Translations under genes and position numbers: made by a program
The notes under the pieces: generated by a model
Database searches by the model: none
Told to the model about the DNA's origin: nothing
The model's input: only the letters and a program-made list of their open reading frames with translations
IMG/VR virus record: IMGVR_UViG_3300044707_000421
Coordinates: 1-26,899 of that record
Source: a virus
Direction: 5' to 3' (one strand)
Length of the DNA: 26,899 nt
In this document: positions 12,727 to 19,140 of the stretch, one piece after another
How the letters are laid out: each line of letters opens with the position of its first letter
Position numbering within the stretch: the first letter of the stretch is position 1

Positions 12727-15038
12727 CAACGACAGCAGAGTTCATCGAGTGGCTGGCCGCGCTGGCCCCCGAGGGCGAGACGGCCTTGATCGTGCGGCAG
12801 ACCCCCCGGCGCGGGGAGGGCGGCGAGGTGCTGCTGCACCCCGATGGGGCCGTGAAGGCGACCTGGCCCGCGTTCCTGCCCACGCGGCGCGTGAAGGCCG
12901 ACGAGGCGTGGTTTGGCAATACGGCCAGCTTTGTGATCGACCGCTTCATCGAGGGCAAGCCGAGCGCCAGCGCGGCGAACTGCGAGTATGTGCTGGCGAT
13001 GATGCTGGACGACATCGGCACGAAGTCCAAAGAGCCGCCGCTGGCCCCGACATGGATCATGGAGACGAGCCCCGGCAACTATCAGTGGGGCTACGCCTTT
13101 GGCGAGCAGCCGACGAAGGCTGAGTATGCCGCCGCCATCGAGGCGATTGCCGAGGCGGGCTACACCGACCCCGGCGCGTGCAACCCCGTGCGCAACTTCC
13201 GGCTGCCCGGGTCGGTCAACCTCAAGCCCAACGCGGGCGCGTTCGCCGCGCGCCTGGTGGAATTCGACCGCAAGCGGGAATACTCGCTCGCGGAAATATG
13301 CGCTGCGATGAACGTTACGCCCAAGCCCGTGTCCAGCAGCGGGCCGAAGCCCGTGCGCCTGGCCGACGATGGGGCCGACGATGTGGCCGCCTGGCTGTCG
13401 AGCCGCGGGCTGGTGCTGTCGCGCCCGAATCCGCAGGGCTGGATGGGGGTTGTGTGCCCGAACGCCGCCTCGCACACCGACGGCAACCCCGAGGGCCGCT
13501 ATCTGCCTTCCGGCCGGTCGTTTTGCTGCCTGCACAGCCACTGCGTCGATCTGGACTCGTCGTGGTTCCTCGAGTGGGTGGCCGAGCAGGGCGGGCCGAA
13601 GCACACGCCTGGCCTGCGCGACGAACTGCTGCAGACCGCCATGCTGCAGACCATCGGCCGCCTGACGCCGCCGCCTGAGATGGCCGCCGAGGCCGCGCAG
13701 GCTCTGGCCGAGGTCGAGCGCCGCGAGGTCGGACGGGTCGAGAAGGCCGGCTGGTGGGACCGCTTCGCCTACCTGGTGGCCGATGACGCTTACTTTGATC
13801 TTGAGGAGCGCCGGCAACTGTCGCGCGGCAACTTCAACGCGATCTTTCGGCACATTAGCTGCCGGTCAATCCACGGCAAGAACCCGAAGATCGAGGCGTC
13901 AGTCTGCTACGACGAACACCGGCAGGCCAAGGGCGGCCGGGTGCTGCAGGGGGTCACCTACGCGGCCGGGGAGTCGGTTCTCGTCTCGCGCTCCGGGGAT
14001 GTCTACGGCAACCGCTGGCGCGACGCGCGGCCCGTGGCCGCCCCGGCGCCGGATGCTGACGTGGGGCGCTGGCTGGCGCACGCCGAGGCGCTGATACCCG
14101 ATGCGGCCGAGCGGGCGCATGTCCTGGATGTCATGGCCTACAAGCTCCAGAACTCCCGCATCAAAGTGAACCACGGCATCCTGCACGGGGGCACGCCTGG
14201 CGCGGGTAAGGATACCCTGTGGGCGCCGTTCTTCTGGGCCGTGGGGAAGTCCAACGTCTCGCTCGTTCGGAACGAGGAGATCACCAGCCAGTGGGGCTAC
14301 GCTTACGAGTCGGAAGTCCTTGTCCTGAACGAACTGCGCCAGACCGAGGCGCGGGATCGTCGGGCGCTCGAAAACACGCTCAAACCGATTTTGGCCGCCC
14401 CGCCAGAGACGATTCCGATTCAGAGGAAGGGCCTGCATCCCTACGATGCCCTGAACCGGCTGCTGGTGGTCGCCTTCACGAACGAGCGCGCGGCAATTAG
14501 CCTGCCCTCGGATGATCGCCGATGGTTCGTCACCTGGTCCGGTGGCGAGCCGATGGCGAAGGACGCCGCCGCCGCCCTATGGGCCTGGTACGCGGCCGGC
14601 GGGTATGAGGCCATCGCCGGCTGGCTGCTGGCGCGGGATGTTTCGGCGTTCCAACCTGGCGCGGCGCCGATGATGACGGAAGCTAAGGCCATCATGCTGC
14701 AGGCGGGCTTGTCGGGCTCCGAGGCGTGGATTGTCGAGCAGGCCACCTACCGCCTCGGCCCGTTCGCGCGGGGCGTGGTGGGCGGCCCGTGGCAGGGCCT
14801 TTGCGATACGCTCCAAGCCCTGGCCCCCGGGCATCTCAAGATCGTCGTGCCTGCGCTCTTCCACGGGCTCAGGGAGGCCGGCTGGCACGATATGGGCCGG
14901 GTTTACAGCGTGGATCACCCGACGAAGCGCCACGCCTACCGCGCGCCCGACTGGACGGGCTCTAAGAGCGACGCGCGCCGGCTGCTAGAGCTTCCTTCGC
15001 CCAGTAGCGCGGAGATTATTGCGCGCGTCAAGGGCTAG
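12723..15038 (+). CDS. Primase-helicase (RepB-like primase plus D5/DUF5906 SF3-type helicase)
   Basis: A 771-residue two-part replication protein. Residues about 60-200 resemble archaeo-eukaryotic/RepB-type primase, with LAMMLDDIG (Asp96, Asp97) and the conserved-looking RNFRLPGSVNLK. Residues 240-275 hold a Cys/His cluster (VCPNAASH ... FCCLHSHC) compatible with a zinc site. Residues 480-610 are the helicase: Walker A GGTPGAGKDT (489-498), Walker B-like VLVLNEL (532-538, Asn-Glu in place of Asp-Glu), and the sensor VVAFTNE (Asn587), as in DUF5906/virulence-associated-E-like proteins. It would open DNA and lay primers for the polymerase encoded just upstream. ATG 12723 overlaps the polymerase stop. 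Confidence 0.9.
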   Translation: MTTTAEFIEWLAALAPEGETALIVRQTPRRGEGGEVLLHPDGAVKATWPAFLPTRRVKADEAWFGNTASFVIDRFIEGKPSASAANCEYVLAMMLDDIGTKSKEPPLAPTWIMETSPGNYQWGYAFGEQPTKAEYAAAIEAIAEAGYTDPGACNPVRNFRLPGSVNLKPNAGAFAARLVEFDRKREYSLAEICAAMNVTPKPVSSSGPKPVRLADDGADDVAAWLSSRGLVLSRPNPQGWMGVVCPNAASHTDGNPEGRYLPSGRSFCCLHSHCVDLDSSWFLEWVAEQGGPKHTPGLRDELLQTAMLQTIGRLTPPPEMAAEAAQALAEVERREVGRVEKAGWWDRFAYLVADDAYFDLEERRQLSRGNFNAIFRHISCRSIHGKNPKIEASVCYDEHRQAKGGRVLQGVTYAAGESVLVSRSGDVYGNRWRDARPVAAPAPDADVGRWLAHAEALIPDAAERAHVLDVMAYKLQNSRIKVNHGILHGGTPGAGKDTLWAPFFWAVGKSNVSLVRNEEITSQWGYAYESEVLVLNELRQTEARDRRALENTLKPILAAPPETIPIQRKGLHPYDALNRLLVVAFTNERAAISLPSDDRRWFVTWSGGEPMAKDAAAALWAWYAAGGYEAIAGWLLARDVSAFQPGAAPMMTEAKAIMLQAGLSGSEAWIVEQATYRLGPFARGVVGGPWQGLCDTLQALAPGHLKIVVPALFHGLREAGWHDMGRVYSVDHPTKRHAYRAPDWTGSKSDARRLLELPSPSSAEIIARVKG

Positions 15039-15051
15039 GGGCCAAAAAGAA

Positions 15052-15078
15052 GGCCCGCCGGCTTGTGGCTGGCGGGCC
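15052..15078 (+). terminator. Stem-loop at the end of the replication operon
   Basis: GGCCCGCC (15052-15059) pairs with GGCGGGCC (15071-15078); the loop is 11 bases. It stands 13 bases after the primase-helicase stop and between converging operons, where a terminator is expected. There is no T-run on either strand, so it is not a classical intrinsic terminator; it may instead stabilise mRNA ends. The remaining 45 bases up to 15123 show nothing further. Confidence 0.5.
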
Positions 15079-15123
15079 TAAGCCGCGCAGGGCGCGGCGT
15101 TGGAGGAGATGACAACGCGGGGA

Positions 15124-15186
15124 TTATAAGTCGAGTGCGATGAGGATGCAAGCGGCGACAAGGGCCGCGAGAAGTGCCCAGATCAT
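15124..15186 (-). CDS. Possible 20-residue membrane peptide
   Basis: An ATG at 15186 forms an ATGA overlap with the TGA of the methyltransferase-like gene and opens a frame for IWALLAALVAACILIALDL ending in TAA. The peptide is one uninterrupted hydrophobic helix of membrane-spanning length. Coupling to the upstream stop and the clear hydrophobicity make translation plausible, but at this length chance cannot be excluded. A second tiny membrane protein is encoded at 16113-16208 in the same operon. Confidence 0.45.
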   Translation of the reverse strand: MIWALLAALVAACILIALDL

Positions 15187-15779
15187 AGGCTGCCCCACTG
15201 GTCGGCCATAGCGGCGGCGATGCCGCTGTAGGTTTCGCTGCGCAGCTTCCACCTGTCGGGGCTGGGGCTCAAGCGGTTCTGACCGCTGTCAGTCTGATTC
15301 CCCCATCGCTGGCGCCCGTTGACGATGCGCGGCGGCACCAGTTGCGTCGGGCGCAGGGGCGGGAGCCCCTTCAGCCATAGGCAGGTTTTCTTGCTGGCGT
15401 CATGCCCGAACTGATGTGGGCTGATTATCTGGTCGGGCTTGCGGATGCGCGACGAGATGATGCTCACGGGATTTTCCAGCGCGATGCGCGGGATCGGCGC
15501 GGCCAGCAGCAGGCGCACAAAATCCAGCGCATCCTCAGTCAGTTGCGGATCGCGCAACCCGCGCCGGGTCCAGTGCATGCCGCTCACGCTGAGATACTTG
15601 CACGGCGGGTGCGCGATCATCAAATCCCATCCCATCTCAAGCACGTCCCGCACGTCCCCCTGATAGTGCGGCCCCGGCGCGTCGGTCGGGAGCAAGTCGC
15701 ACGATAGGGCATCGTGCCCCTGTGCGATGAAGGCATCCCGCACGGCGCCGCTGTACTCGCAGGCGATTAGTACCCTCAT
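15183..15779 (-). CDS. DNA cytosine-methyltransferase-like protein
   Basis: A 198-residue protein with methyltransferase landmarks: RVLIACEYSGAVRDAF at the N-terminus (AdoMet-binding strand and helix), LMIAHPPCKYLSVSGMHW (residues about 57-74, containing the Pro-Cys of C5-methyltransferases) and RIALENPVS (ENP in place of the usual ENV). It is much shorter than complete cytosine methyltransferases and no target-recognition domain is obvious. The family is widespread in phages as an orphan enzyme, without a restriction partner, and probably modifies phage DNA or nucleotides. Start ATG 15779 overlaps the upstream stop (ATGA). Confidence 0.75.
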   Translation of the reverse strand: MRVLIACEYSGAVRDAFIAQGHDALSCDLLPTDAPGPHYQGDVRDVLEMGWDLMIAHPPCKYLSVSGMHWTRRGLRDPQLTEDALDFVRLLLAAPIPRIALENPVSIISSRIRKPDQIISPHQFGHDASKKTCLWLKGLPPLRPTQLVPPRIVNGRQRWGNQTDSGQNRLSPSPDRWKLRSETYSGIAAAMADQWGSL

Positions 15780-16111
15780 GCGCGCCACCATGCCGGGGCC
15801 GCGCGGCCGGGGCCAAAGGCGCGGGTGGTATCCGAAGGCACGTCCAAGCCCTCAAGATGCGCCAGCAGCTCGGGCAGGGTTTCAAATTCGACAGTCTCGC
15901 CCGAGCACTGCATATCGTCGTCGTGCGGGTGAAGCGTGAAGCGCGCGCCGTCGCCCTCGCGCTGCGCGGGGTCGGCATGGTCAACCCAAAGCGATAGCCC
16001 GTCGCGCGTCAGACGCGGACAGACATCGTGCCGGTACACGTCATCAGTGCCGAACCCGTGCGCGAGGATGTCGTCTGGAACGTCGATTGTCGGGAAGTCA
16101 GAATGCTGCAT
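15776..16111 (-). CDS. Hypothetical protein, 111 residues
   Basis: An acidic, histidine-rich protein (VPDDILAHGFGTDDVYRHDV, then LWVDHADPAQREGDGARFTL, HPHDDDMQCSGETVEFETL). It appears to be a small globular alpha/beta protein; the many His and Asp residues could bind metal. No family recognised. Start ATG 16111 is one base after the stop of the upstream small gene; a TTG four codons earlier is possible but would overlap that gene. Confidence 0.65.
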   Translation of the reverse strand: MQHSDFPTIDVPDDILAHGFGTDDVYRHDVCPRLTRDGLSLWVDHADPAQREGDGARFTLHPHDDDMQCSGETVEFETLPELLAHLEGLDVPSDTTRAFGPGRAAPAWWRA

Positions 16112-16112
16112 G

Positions 16113-16208
16113 TCAGGCTCCAAGATGGTAGAAAAGCACGAGCGCCAGCGCCGTGCCGATGGCGCATGCGAGGGCCACGTCGGGCCATGTGGTGCGGGGG
16201 CGGCTCAT
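16113..16208 (-). CDS. Small membrane protein, 31 residues
   Basis: The peptide begins SRPRTTWPDVALACAIGTAL and continues ALVLFYHLGA: a short basic front followed by one membrane helix. ATG 16208 is in an ATGA overlap with the upstream gene, and the stop is followed after one base by the next ATG, so it fills the gap in the operon exactly. Positive charges before the helix predict an N-in orientation. Function unknown. Confidence 0.6.
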   Translation of the reverse strand: MSRPRTTWPDVALACAIGTALALVLFYHLGA

Positions 16209-16525
16209 TCGTCCACCTCCACGCTATCGACGCCCGTATAGAAGGGCGCGGGGCGGTCGGGCAGGGGCGCGTACAGCGCGAGGTGGTCGACGTGTGACGG
16301 ATACGCGGGCAGCTTGCGCTGCTGGCTGTTGAGCTCGAAATACTGGCGCACATAGTCGGCTGTTGACATGGCCGGGTCCCATTTCGGGAATAGGCGTTTC
16401 TCACTGCGCGCCCAGCGCGTGCGCAGGGGCTTGAGCGCTGCTAGCTGCAGCGGCACGCTAGAGCCTGGCGCGAGGGTATATCGGGCGCGGGTTCCGTCGG
16501 GGTAGCGGGTTTCGATTGTGTGCAT
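16205..16525 (-). CDS. Hypothetical protein, 106 residues
   Basis: The N-terminus HTIETRYPDGTRARYTLAPG looks like a beta hairpin; the middle is basic (LRTRWARSEKRLFPKWDP), the C-terminus contains YVRQYFELNSQQRKLP and an acidic tail. No motif recognised. It is coupled by an ATGA overlap to the membrane peptide downstream and starts three bases after the preceding gene's stop. Confidence 0.65.
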   Translation of the reverse strand: MHTIETRYPDGTRARYTLAPGSSVPLQLAALKPLRTRWARSEKRLFPKWDPAMSTADYVRQYFELNSQQRKLPAYPSHVDHLALYAPLPDRPAPFYTGVDSVEVDE

Positions 16526-16528
16526 GGC

Positions 16529-16738
16529 TCAGGCTCCCTTGAGCATGCGGGCGCATGCTGCATCGTAGATTTCGCGGGCGTTTTCGCTCAGGGTTTCGAC
16601 GCTCAGGGACGGGCGCGGGCGGAAGCTGCGCGCGAGCTTGCACAAGCGCGCATACTCTCGGGACCATTGACCCCCGTGGCAATGGCTCAGGGCCAGATAG
16701 TAGGCCTCAGCGATGTCGAATCGGTCGAAGTAAGGCAT
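16529..16738 (-). CDS. Small phage protein of the YFDRFDIAEAYY type, 69 residues
   Basis: The N-terminal PYFDRFDIAEAYYLALSH, then GGQWSREYARLCKLARSFRP and PSLSVETLSENAREIYDA form a pattern I know from many short phage proteins (YFDRFDIxEAYY ... SREYA ... RPRPSL ... LSEN) of unknown function. Start: ATG 16738 is chosen because GGAG stands nine bases upstream, whereas the upstream in-frame ATG at 16747 directly touches that GGAG. Confidence 0.8.
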   Translation of the reverse strand: MPYFDRFDIAEAYYLALSHCHGGQWSREYARLCKLARSFRPRPSLSVETLSENAREIYDAACARMLKGA

Positions 16739-16750
16739 GGCTGTCATCTC

Positions 16751-17053
16751 CTATTGAACAACGACAAGGGCACCGCGGCCGCCGCTACGCTGGGCGCCGC
16801 ACCAGCCGGCGCCGATGCTGGCGACGCGGCCGTCGGTGATGCGCGCCTCGATGTACTGGATTTTGCAGGTGTATCGGTACGAGTTCGGCACGAACCCGGC
16901 CGCAGCGTAGACCCTCACGCGGTTTTGAGCGCGCGCGGCCTCGCGGAGGGCGATGCGCACGCGGGACCAGTCGCACGCGCGCTTTGTGGCGAGCGTTTCG
17001 GCGGGCAGGGAGGCGCGCAGCGCGCGCAATTGGGGGCGAAGGTGGAAAAGCAT
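16751..17053 (-). CDS. Hypothetical protein, 100 residues
   Basis: The front half is basic and helical (LFHLRPQLRALRASLPAETL, then RVRIALREAARAQNRVRVYA); the back half has strands (YTCKIQYIEARITDGRVASI) and a glycine-rich end. Start ATG 17053 is preferred over ATG 17059 because GAGAGG lies six bases before it. No family recognised. The same spacing of a GGAG or GAGG followed by ATGACA is seen at the neighbouring gene 16738. Confidence 0.65.
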   Translation of the reverse strand: MLFHLRPQLRALRASLPAETLATKRACDWSRVRIALREAARAQNRVRVYAAAGFVPNSYRYTCKIQYIEARITDGRVASIGAGWCGAQRSGGRGALVVVQ

Positions 17054-17059
17054 TGTCAT

Positions 17060-17187
17060 CCTCTCAGTAAGGCGCCGGCTCGGCCGGCAGGGGTGGACGT
17101 GGCGCGCGCACGGGGCGCGCGAGTGGGGGAAGGCAGGGGTAGTGCAAGGGCACGGGCGGGAAGGGCCACACGGGGCCCTTATGGGGC
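17060..17187 (-). other. Intergenic segment with three inverted repeats
   Basis: This 128-base gap in the operon contains GCCGGC-tcg-GCCGGC (17074-17088), a GCGCGC-rich inverted repeat around 17102-17121, and AAGGGCC-6 bases-GGCCCTT (17161-17180). None has a T-run. A 35-residue proline-rich frame (GTG 17171 to TGA 17064) crosses it, but it has no ribosome-binding site. The hairpins may pause transcription or shield mRNA ends. Confidence 0.5.
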
Positions 17188-17601
17188 TTAGTAGACACAG
17201 AGCCCCCGGGTGTAGTAGCTGTCGGCGCTGGCGCCGGCCGGCACGTCACCAGGGCGCAGGATGTAGAGCGCGGCGCCGCGCGGATCGGGCTGGATGTAGC
17301 TCCAGACGGGATCGGGCATGCGCGCGTTGCGCGCGCCGATGATGGCTTGCAAGCGCAGAAGCGCGCCCGTCTCCCGGTCGGACACGGGCCAGCGGCGCCC
17401 GCTATCCGCGCGCCAGTACGGGCGCCCGGTGGCATCGTCGCGCTCGATGCATCCGCCATCGATGCCGCATTCCAGCTCGTGCCAACGGCGCAAGGTGAGG
17501 CTGATGCGCCGCAGGCGCTCGGATTCGTCGGGCGTGAATCCGAGGGTGCAAAGGGCGTTTTCCTGCGCCGTGAGGCGCGCGGCTTCTTTCTTAGTGGGCA
17601 T
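17188..17601 (-). CDS. Hypothetical protein, 137 residues
   Basis: The protein starts PTKKEAARLTAQENALCTLG, continues FTPDESERLRRISLTLRRWH, ELECGIDGGCIERDDATGRP, and ends in GASADSYYTRGLCVY. The phrase LRRISxTLRRWHELECG is a recurring helical element in small phage proteins, followed by a short Cys-containing beta region (CGIDGGCIERD). It carries no catalytic motif I recognise. ATG 17601 is preceded by GGAGATTACG, a leader repeated before the gene at 17811. Confidence 0.7.
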   Translation of the reverse strand: MPTKKEAARLTAQENALCTLGFTPDESERLRRISLTLRRWHELECGIDGGCIERDDATGRPYWRADSGRRWPVSDRETGALLRLQAIIGARNARMPDPVWSYIQPDPRGAALYILRPGDVPAGASADSYYTRGLCVY

Positions 17602-17616
17602 GGCGTAATCTCCGGG

Positions 17617-17811
17617 TTAGGCTTCGAGGGTGACGGTAAACGCGAGGCGATCGCTAATGCGACCGTCTCGGTTCAGGTCGTCAATGAAAACCGAGAAGGC
17701 TTGCCTCATGGCAGGCTTATCGGTGCGGTACGCCGGCACGGCTGCGCAGCGGGCACGCCAGAAGGCGCGGAAGGCGCGGCGCACGTCACGGGCGCGGGTA
17801 ATCTGAATCAT
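17617..17811 (-). CDS. Small phage protein of the ARDVRRAF type, 64 residues
   Basis: The protein begins IQITRARDVRRAFRAFWRAR and ends with DDLNRDGRISDRLAFTVTL. The RARDVRRAF front and the closing D-G-x-I-S/T-x-x-L-A-x-x-V-T-L segment are familiar from short proteins in phages of Proteobacteria. The front helix is strongly basic, hinting at nucleic-acid contact. Start ATG 17811 follows TTGGAGATTACGACC; the longer frame lacks such support. Confidence 0.75.
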   Translation of the reverse strand: MIQITRARDVRRAFRAFWRARCAAVPAYRTDKPAMRQAFSVFIDDLNRDGRISDRLAFTVTLEA

Positions 17812-17830
17812 GGTCGTAATCTCCAAGGGG

Positions 17831-18085
17831 TTAGGCCAAATCGGTGCGCACGTGCATAGCGTCGCCGTGCGCGTCATCGTCCCATTCGGTGATAAAGGCG
17901 CAGGTGGCGCCGCTGCGGGAATCGTAGCGATCGCATCCGACCGAACGGAACCCGAGGCCGGATTCCCGGTTGATCCGAATGAGGGCGCCGCGCGGCGATG
18001 ACGCGCGCACCTTGTGCCGCGTCACCCATGAGTAGTTAGCCTCGCCGCCGAAAGTGTCGGTAATCTCAACGAAATAGTGGGTCAT
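17831..18085 (-). CDS. Small phage protein of the EDTFGGEANYSWV type, 84 residues
   Basis: The first half, THYFVEITDTFGGEANYSWV followed by TRHKVRASSPRGALIRINRE, is a pattern found in many small phage proteins; the second half (CDRYDSRSGATCAFITEWDD) looks like a beta hairpin with two cysteines. It is probably a compact alpha/beta protein. Function unknown. Start ATG 18085 has GGAGAGAG upstream. A 77-base intergenic stretch with a strong hairpin (18131-18151, AGGCGCCC/GGGCGCCT) precedes it. Confidence 0.75.
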   Translation of the reverse strand: MTHYFVEITDTFGGEANYSWVTRHKVRASSPRGALIRINRESGLGFRSVGCDRYDSRSGATCAFITEWDDDAHGDAMHVRTDLA

Positions 18086-18162
18086 GGTTCTCTCTCCATG
18101 TAGTGTGGGCTTGGCGCTGGTGCACCCCATAGGCGCCCGCACGGGGCGCCTAGGCGGGTGGA

Positions 18163-18360
18163 TCAGGCTTGGCGAACGGTTTCGATCCAGCGCAACACGT
18201 CGGCCGTAGCGATCCAATCCTTTCGTGCGCCGTCCACGTCCAAGCCTTGAAACTTGGTCGATAGCAAGTGTTGACGCAACCATTCGATTTCATGCGCGAT
18301 AGTCTCAAGGCGCGAGGCGCGATCGGCGCAGATGCTTTCGAGGGTCTTGATGTAGTTCAT
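18163..18360 (-). CDS. Small phage protein of the KDWIATADVLRW type, 65 residues
   Basis: The sequence is NYIKTLESICADRASRLETI, then a helix IEWLRQHLLSTKFQG, then ARKDWIATADVLRWIETV. The coiled-coil front with a C-terminal K-D-W-I-A-T-x-D-V segment is known from short phage proteins without assigned function. Start ATG 18360 follows GGAG by about eight bases. Upstream lies the perfect inverted repeat GCGCGCCC/GGGCGCGC (18380-18397). Confidence 0.75.
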   Translation of the reverse strand: MNYIKTLESICADRASRLETIAHEIEWLRQHLLSTKFQGLDVDGARKDWIATADVLRWIETVRQA

Positions 18361-18407
18361 GCTGTCAGTCTCCAATGATGCGCGCCCGTGGGCGCGCGGG
18401 CTGAGGG

Positions 18408-18635
18408 TTAGCGGGTGACGTACCGGCCGGCGTCATATTCGGCGAGCACGGCCGGGCCGATGGTGTTCGGCGTGGCATCGAACCCGAACACCGTAACGGT
18501 GCCGCTGATACCGCGCGCGGCGTCAACGAACGTCGCGGGCACGTCGGCCATGACGTCATCGGTGGGCGCGAACGTGATCTCAAGGACTTGAGCGGCGCCG
18601 TAGTCGCGGCCGGTACGATAGGTTACGGTGTTCAT
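18408..18635 (-). CDS. Hypothetical protein, 75 residues, first gene of the second minus-strand operon
   Basis: The product (NTVTYRTGRDYGAAQVLEIT, FAPTDDVMADVPATFVDAAR, VTVFGFDATPNTIGPAVLAE, YDAGRYVTR) looks like a small beta-rich protein. Low arginine content and an acidic character separate it from the basic genes downstream. ATG 18635 has only a weak purine-rich stretch upstream. I recognise the general style of an early phage protein but no function. Confidence 0.7.
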   Translation of the reverse strand: MNTVTYRTGRDYGAAQVLEITFAPTDDVMADVPATFVDAARGISGTVTVFGFDATPNTIGPAVLAEYDAGRYVTR

Positions 18636-18801
18636 ATCGTTGCGAGAGTAAAGAGTTAAGGGGAGCCCGGACTGTAAAGCATTGTCGGTACCCGAGTGAA
18701 GTGTAAGGGCTTAGCCCGGTTTTCTAGCACCTACGCTAGACGCGCAGCTAGGTGCCGCCCGTGTCGCGGCCGACCGAGGGGGTTAGGTACTTTAGGTAGT
18801 C

Positions 18802-18828
18802 TATCTATCACCCTTTGACTGATAGATA
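18802..18828. promoter_or_regulatory. Operator-like inverted repeat
   Basis: TATCTATCA (18802-18810) and TGATAGATA (18820-18828) are perfect reverse complements separated by nine bases. Centre-to-centre spacing of about 18 bases (nearly two helical turns) suits a dimeric helix-turn-helix regulator. It lies at the predicted start of minus-strand transcription. No regulator gene is recognised in the window. Confidence 0.55.
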
Positions 18829-18855
18829 AATATAAGTAGGGGCTTATATAAGCAA
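18829..18855 (-). promoter_or_regulatory. Candidate promoter of the second minus-strand operon
   Basis: On the minus strand TTGCTT (18855-18850) is followed after 15 bases by TATATT (18834-18829, five of six matches). The spacer is short by two bases, so the call is tentative. The predicted start at about 18822 falls in the operator-like inverted repeat, and the -35 side overlaps the 12-base palindrome GCTTATATAAGC (18842-18853). This would leave a leader of nearly 190 bases before 18635. Confidence 0.35.
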
Positions 18856-18972
18856 ATAGGGGTAGAGCGATTTTGTTTCGATAGCCTAAGCGCCTATATG
18901 ACCTATCAGCCCCGAGCCCCCCACACCCGCGCCAGGTGCCCCCAGTATGCGGGCTAGGCGTACCCGGCCCGA

Positions 18973-19100
18973 TAGCCTAGAGCGCCTAGCCCCATGCTAC
19001 CCGGCCTGCCGGCCCGGTATGCATAGCCTAGACAGCCTAGAGCGCCTAGATGGGGGCCACCGGCTGCCAGCCGGTAGCCTAGAGCGCCTAGGCTGCCTAG
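18973..19100. repeat. Three clusters of phased GCCTAG nonamers, 51-bp period
   Basis: TAGCCTAGAGCGCCTAG occurs at 18973-18989 and 19075-19091, and CAGCCTAGAGCGCCTAG at 19033-19049 preceded by TAGCCTAGA at 19024. The basic unit is nine bases, xxGCCTAGx. CTAG tetramers stand at 18977, 18986 / 19028, 19037, 19046 / 19079, 19088, 19097: exactly nine bases apart within clusters, and clusters start exactly 51 bases apart. An ACCGGCTG-c-CAGCCGGT palindrome (19059-19075) lies between the last two clusters. The arrangement resembles iterons or a multi-site protein-binding array. Confidence 0.85.
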
Positions 19101-19140
19101 CAGCTGGCGGGGGGCCAGGGCTGCAGGCGGGCGCCCAGGC

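Noticed and set aside
12429-13853. Long antisense frame across the polymerase/primase-helicase junction, and similar ones at 233-1342, 8945-10084, 11551-12729, 24413-25450 and 25653-26645
   Set aside because: They share the low-complexity Arg/Ala/His/Val-rich composition of antisense frames in GC-rich DNA and have no recognisable motif or ribosome-binding site.
15052-15078. Classical intrinsic terminator after the primase-helicase gene
   Set aside because: The stem is strong, but neither strand has a T-run, so it is kept only as a stem-loop with reduced confidence.
17064-17171. A 35-residue proline-rich frame on the minus strand (VWPFPPVPLHYP...)
   Set aside because: It starts with GTG without a ribosome-binding site and is crossed by hairpins; it may be translated, but support is too weak for a gene call.
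17616-17836. Two more GTTAGGC cores (17616-17622 and 17830-17836) as further integron cassette boundaries
   Set aside because: No attC-like paired boxes lie near them. Each is the reverse complement of an Ala-stop pair (GCC TAA) in the duplicated leader. This also shows that the left core of the proposed cassette at 5523 is weak evidence by itself.
18973-19100. CRISPR array
   Set aside because: Repeats are only 9-17 bases and the intervening sequences are not spacer-like; no cas genes.
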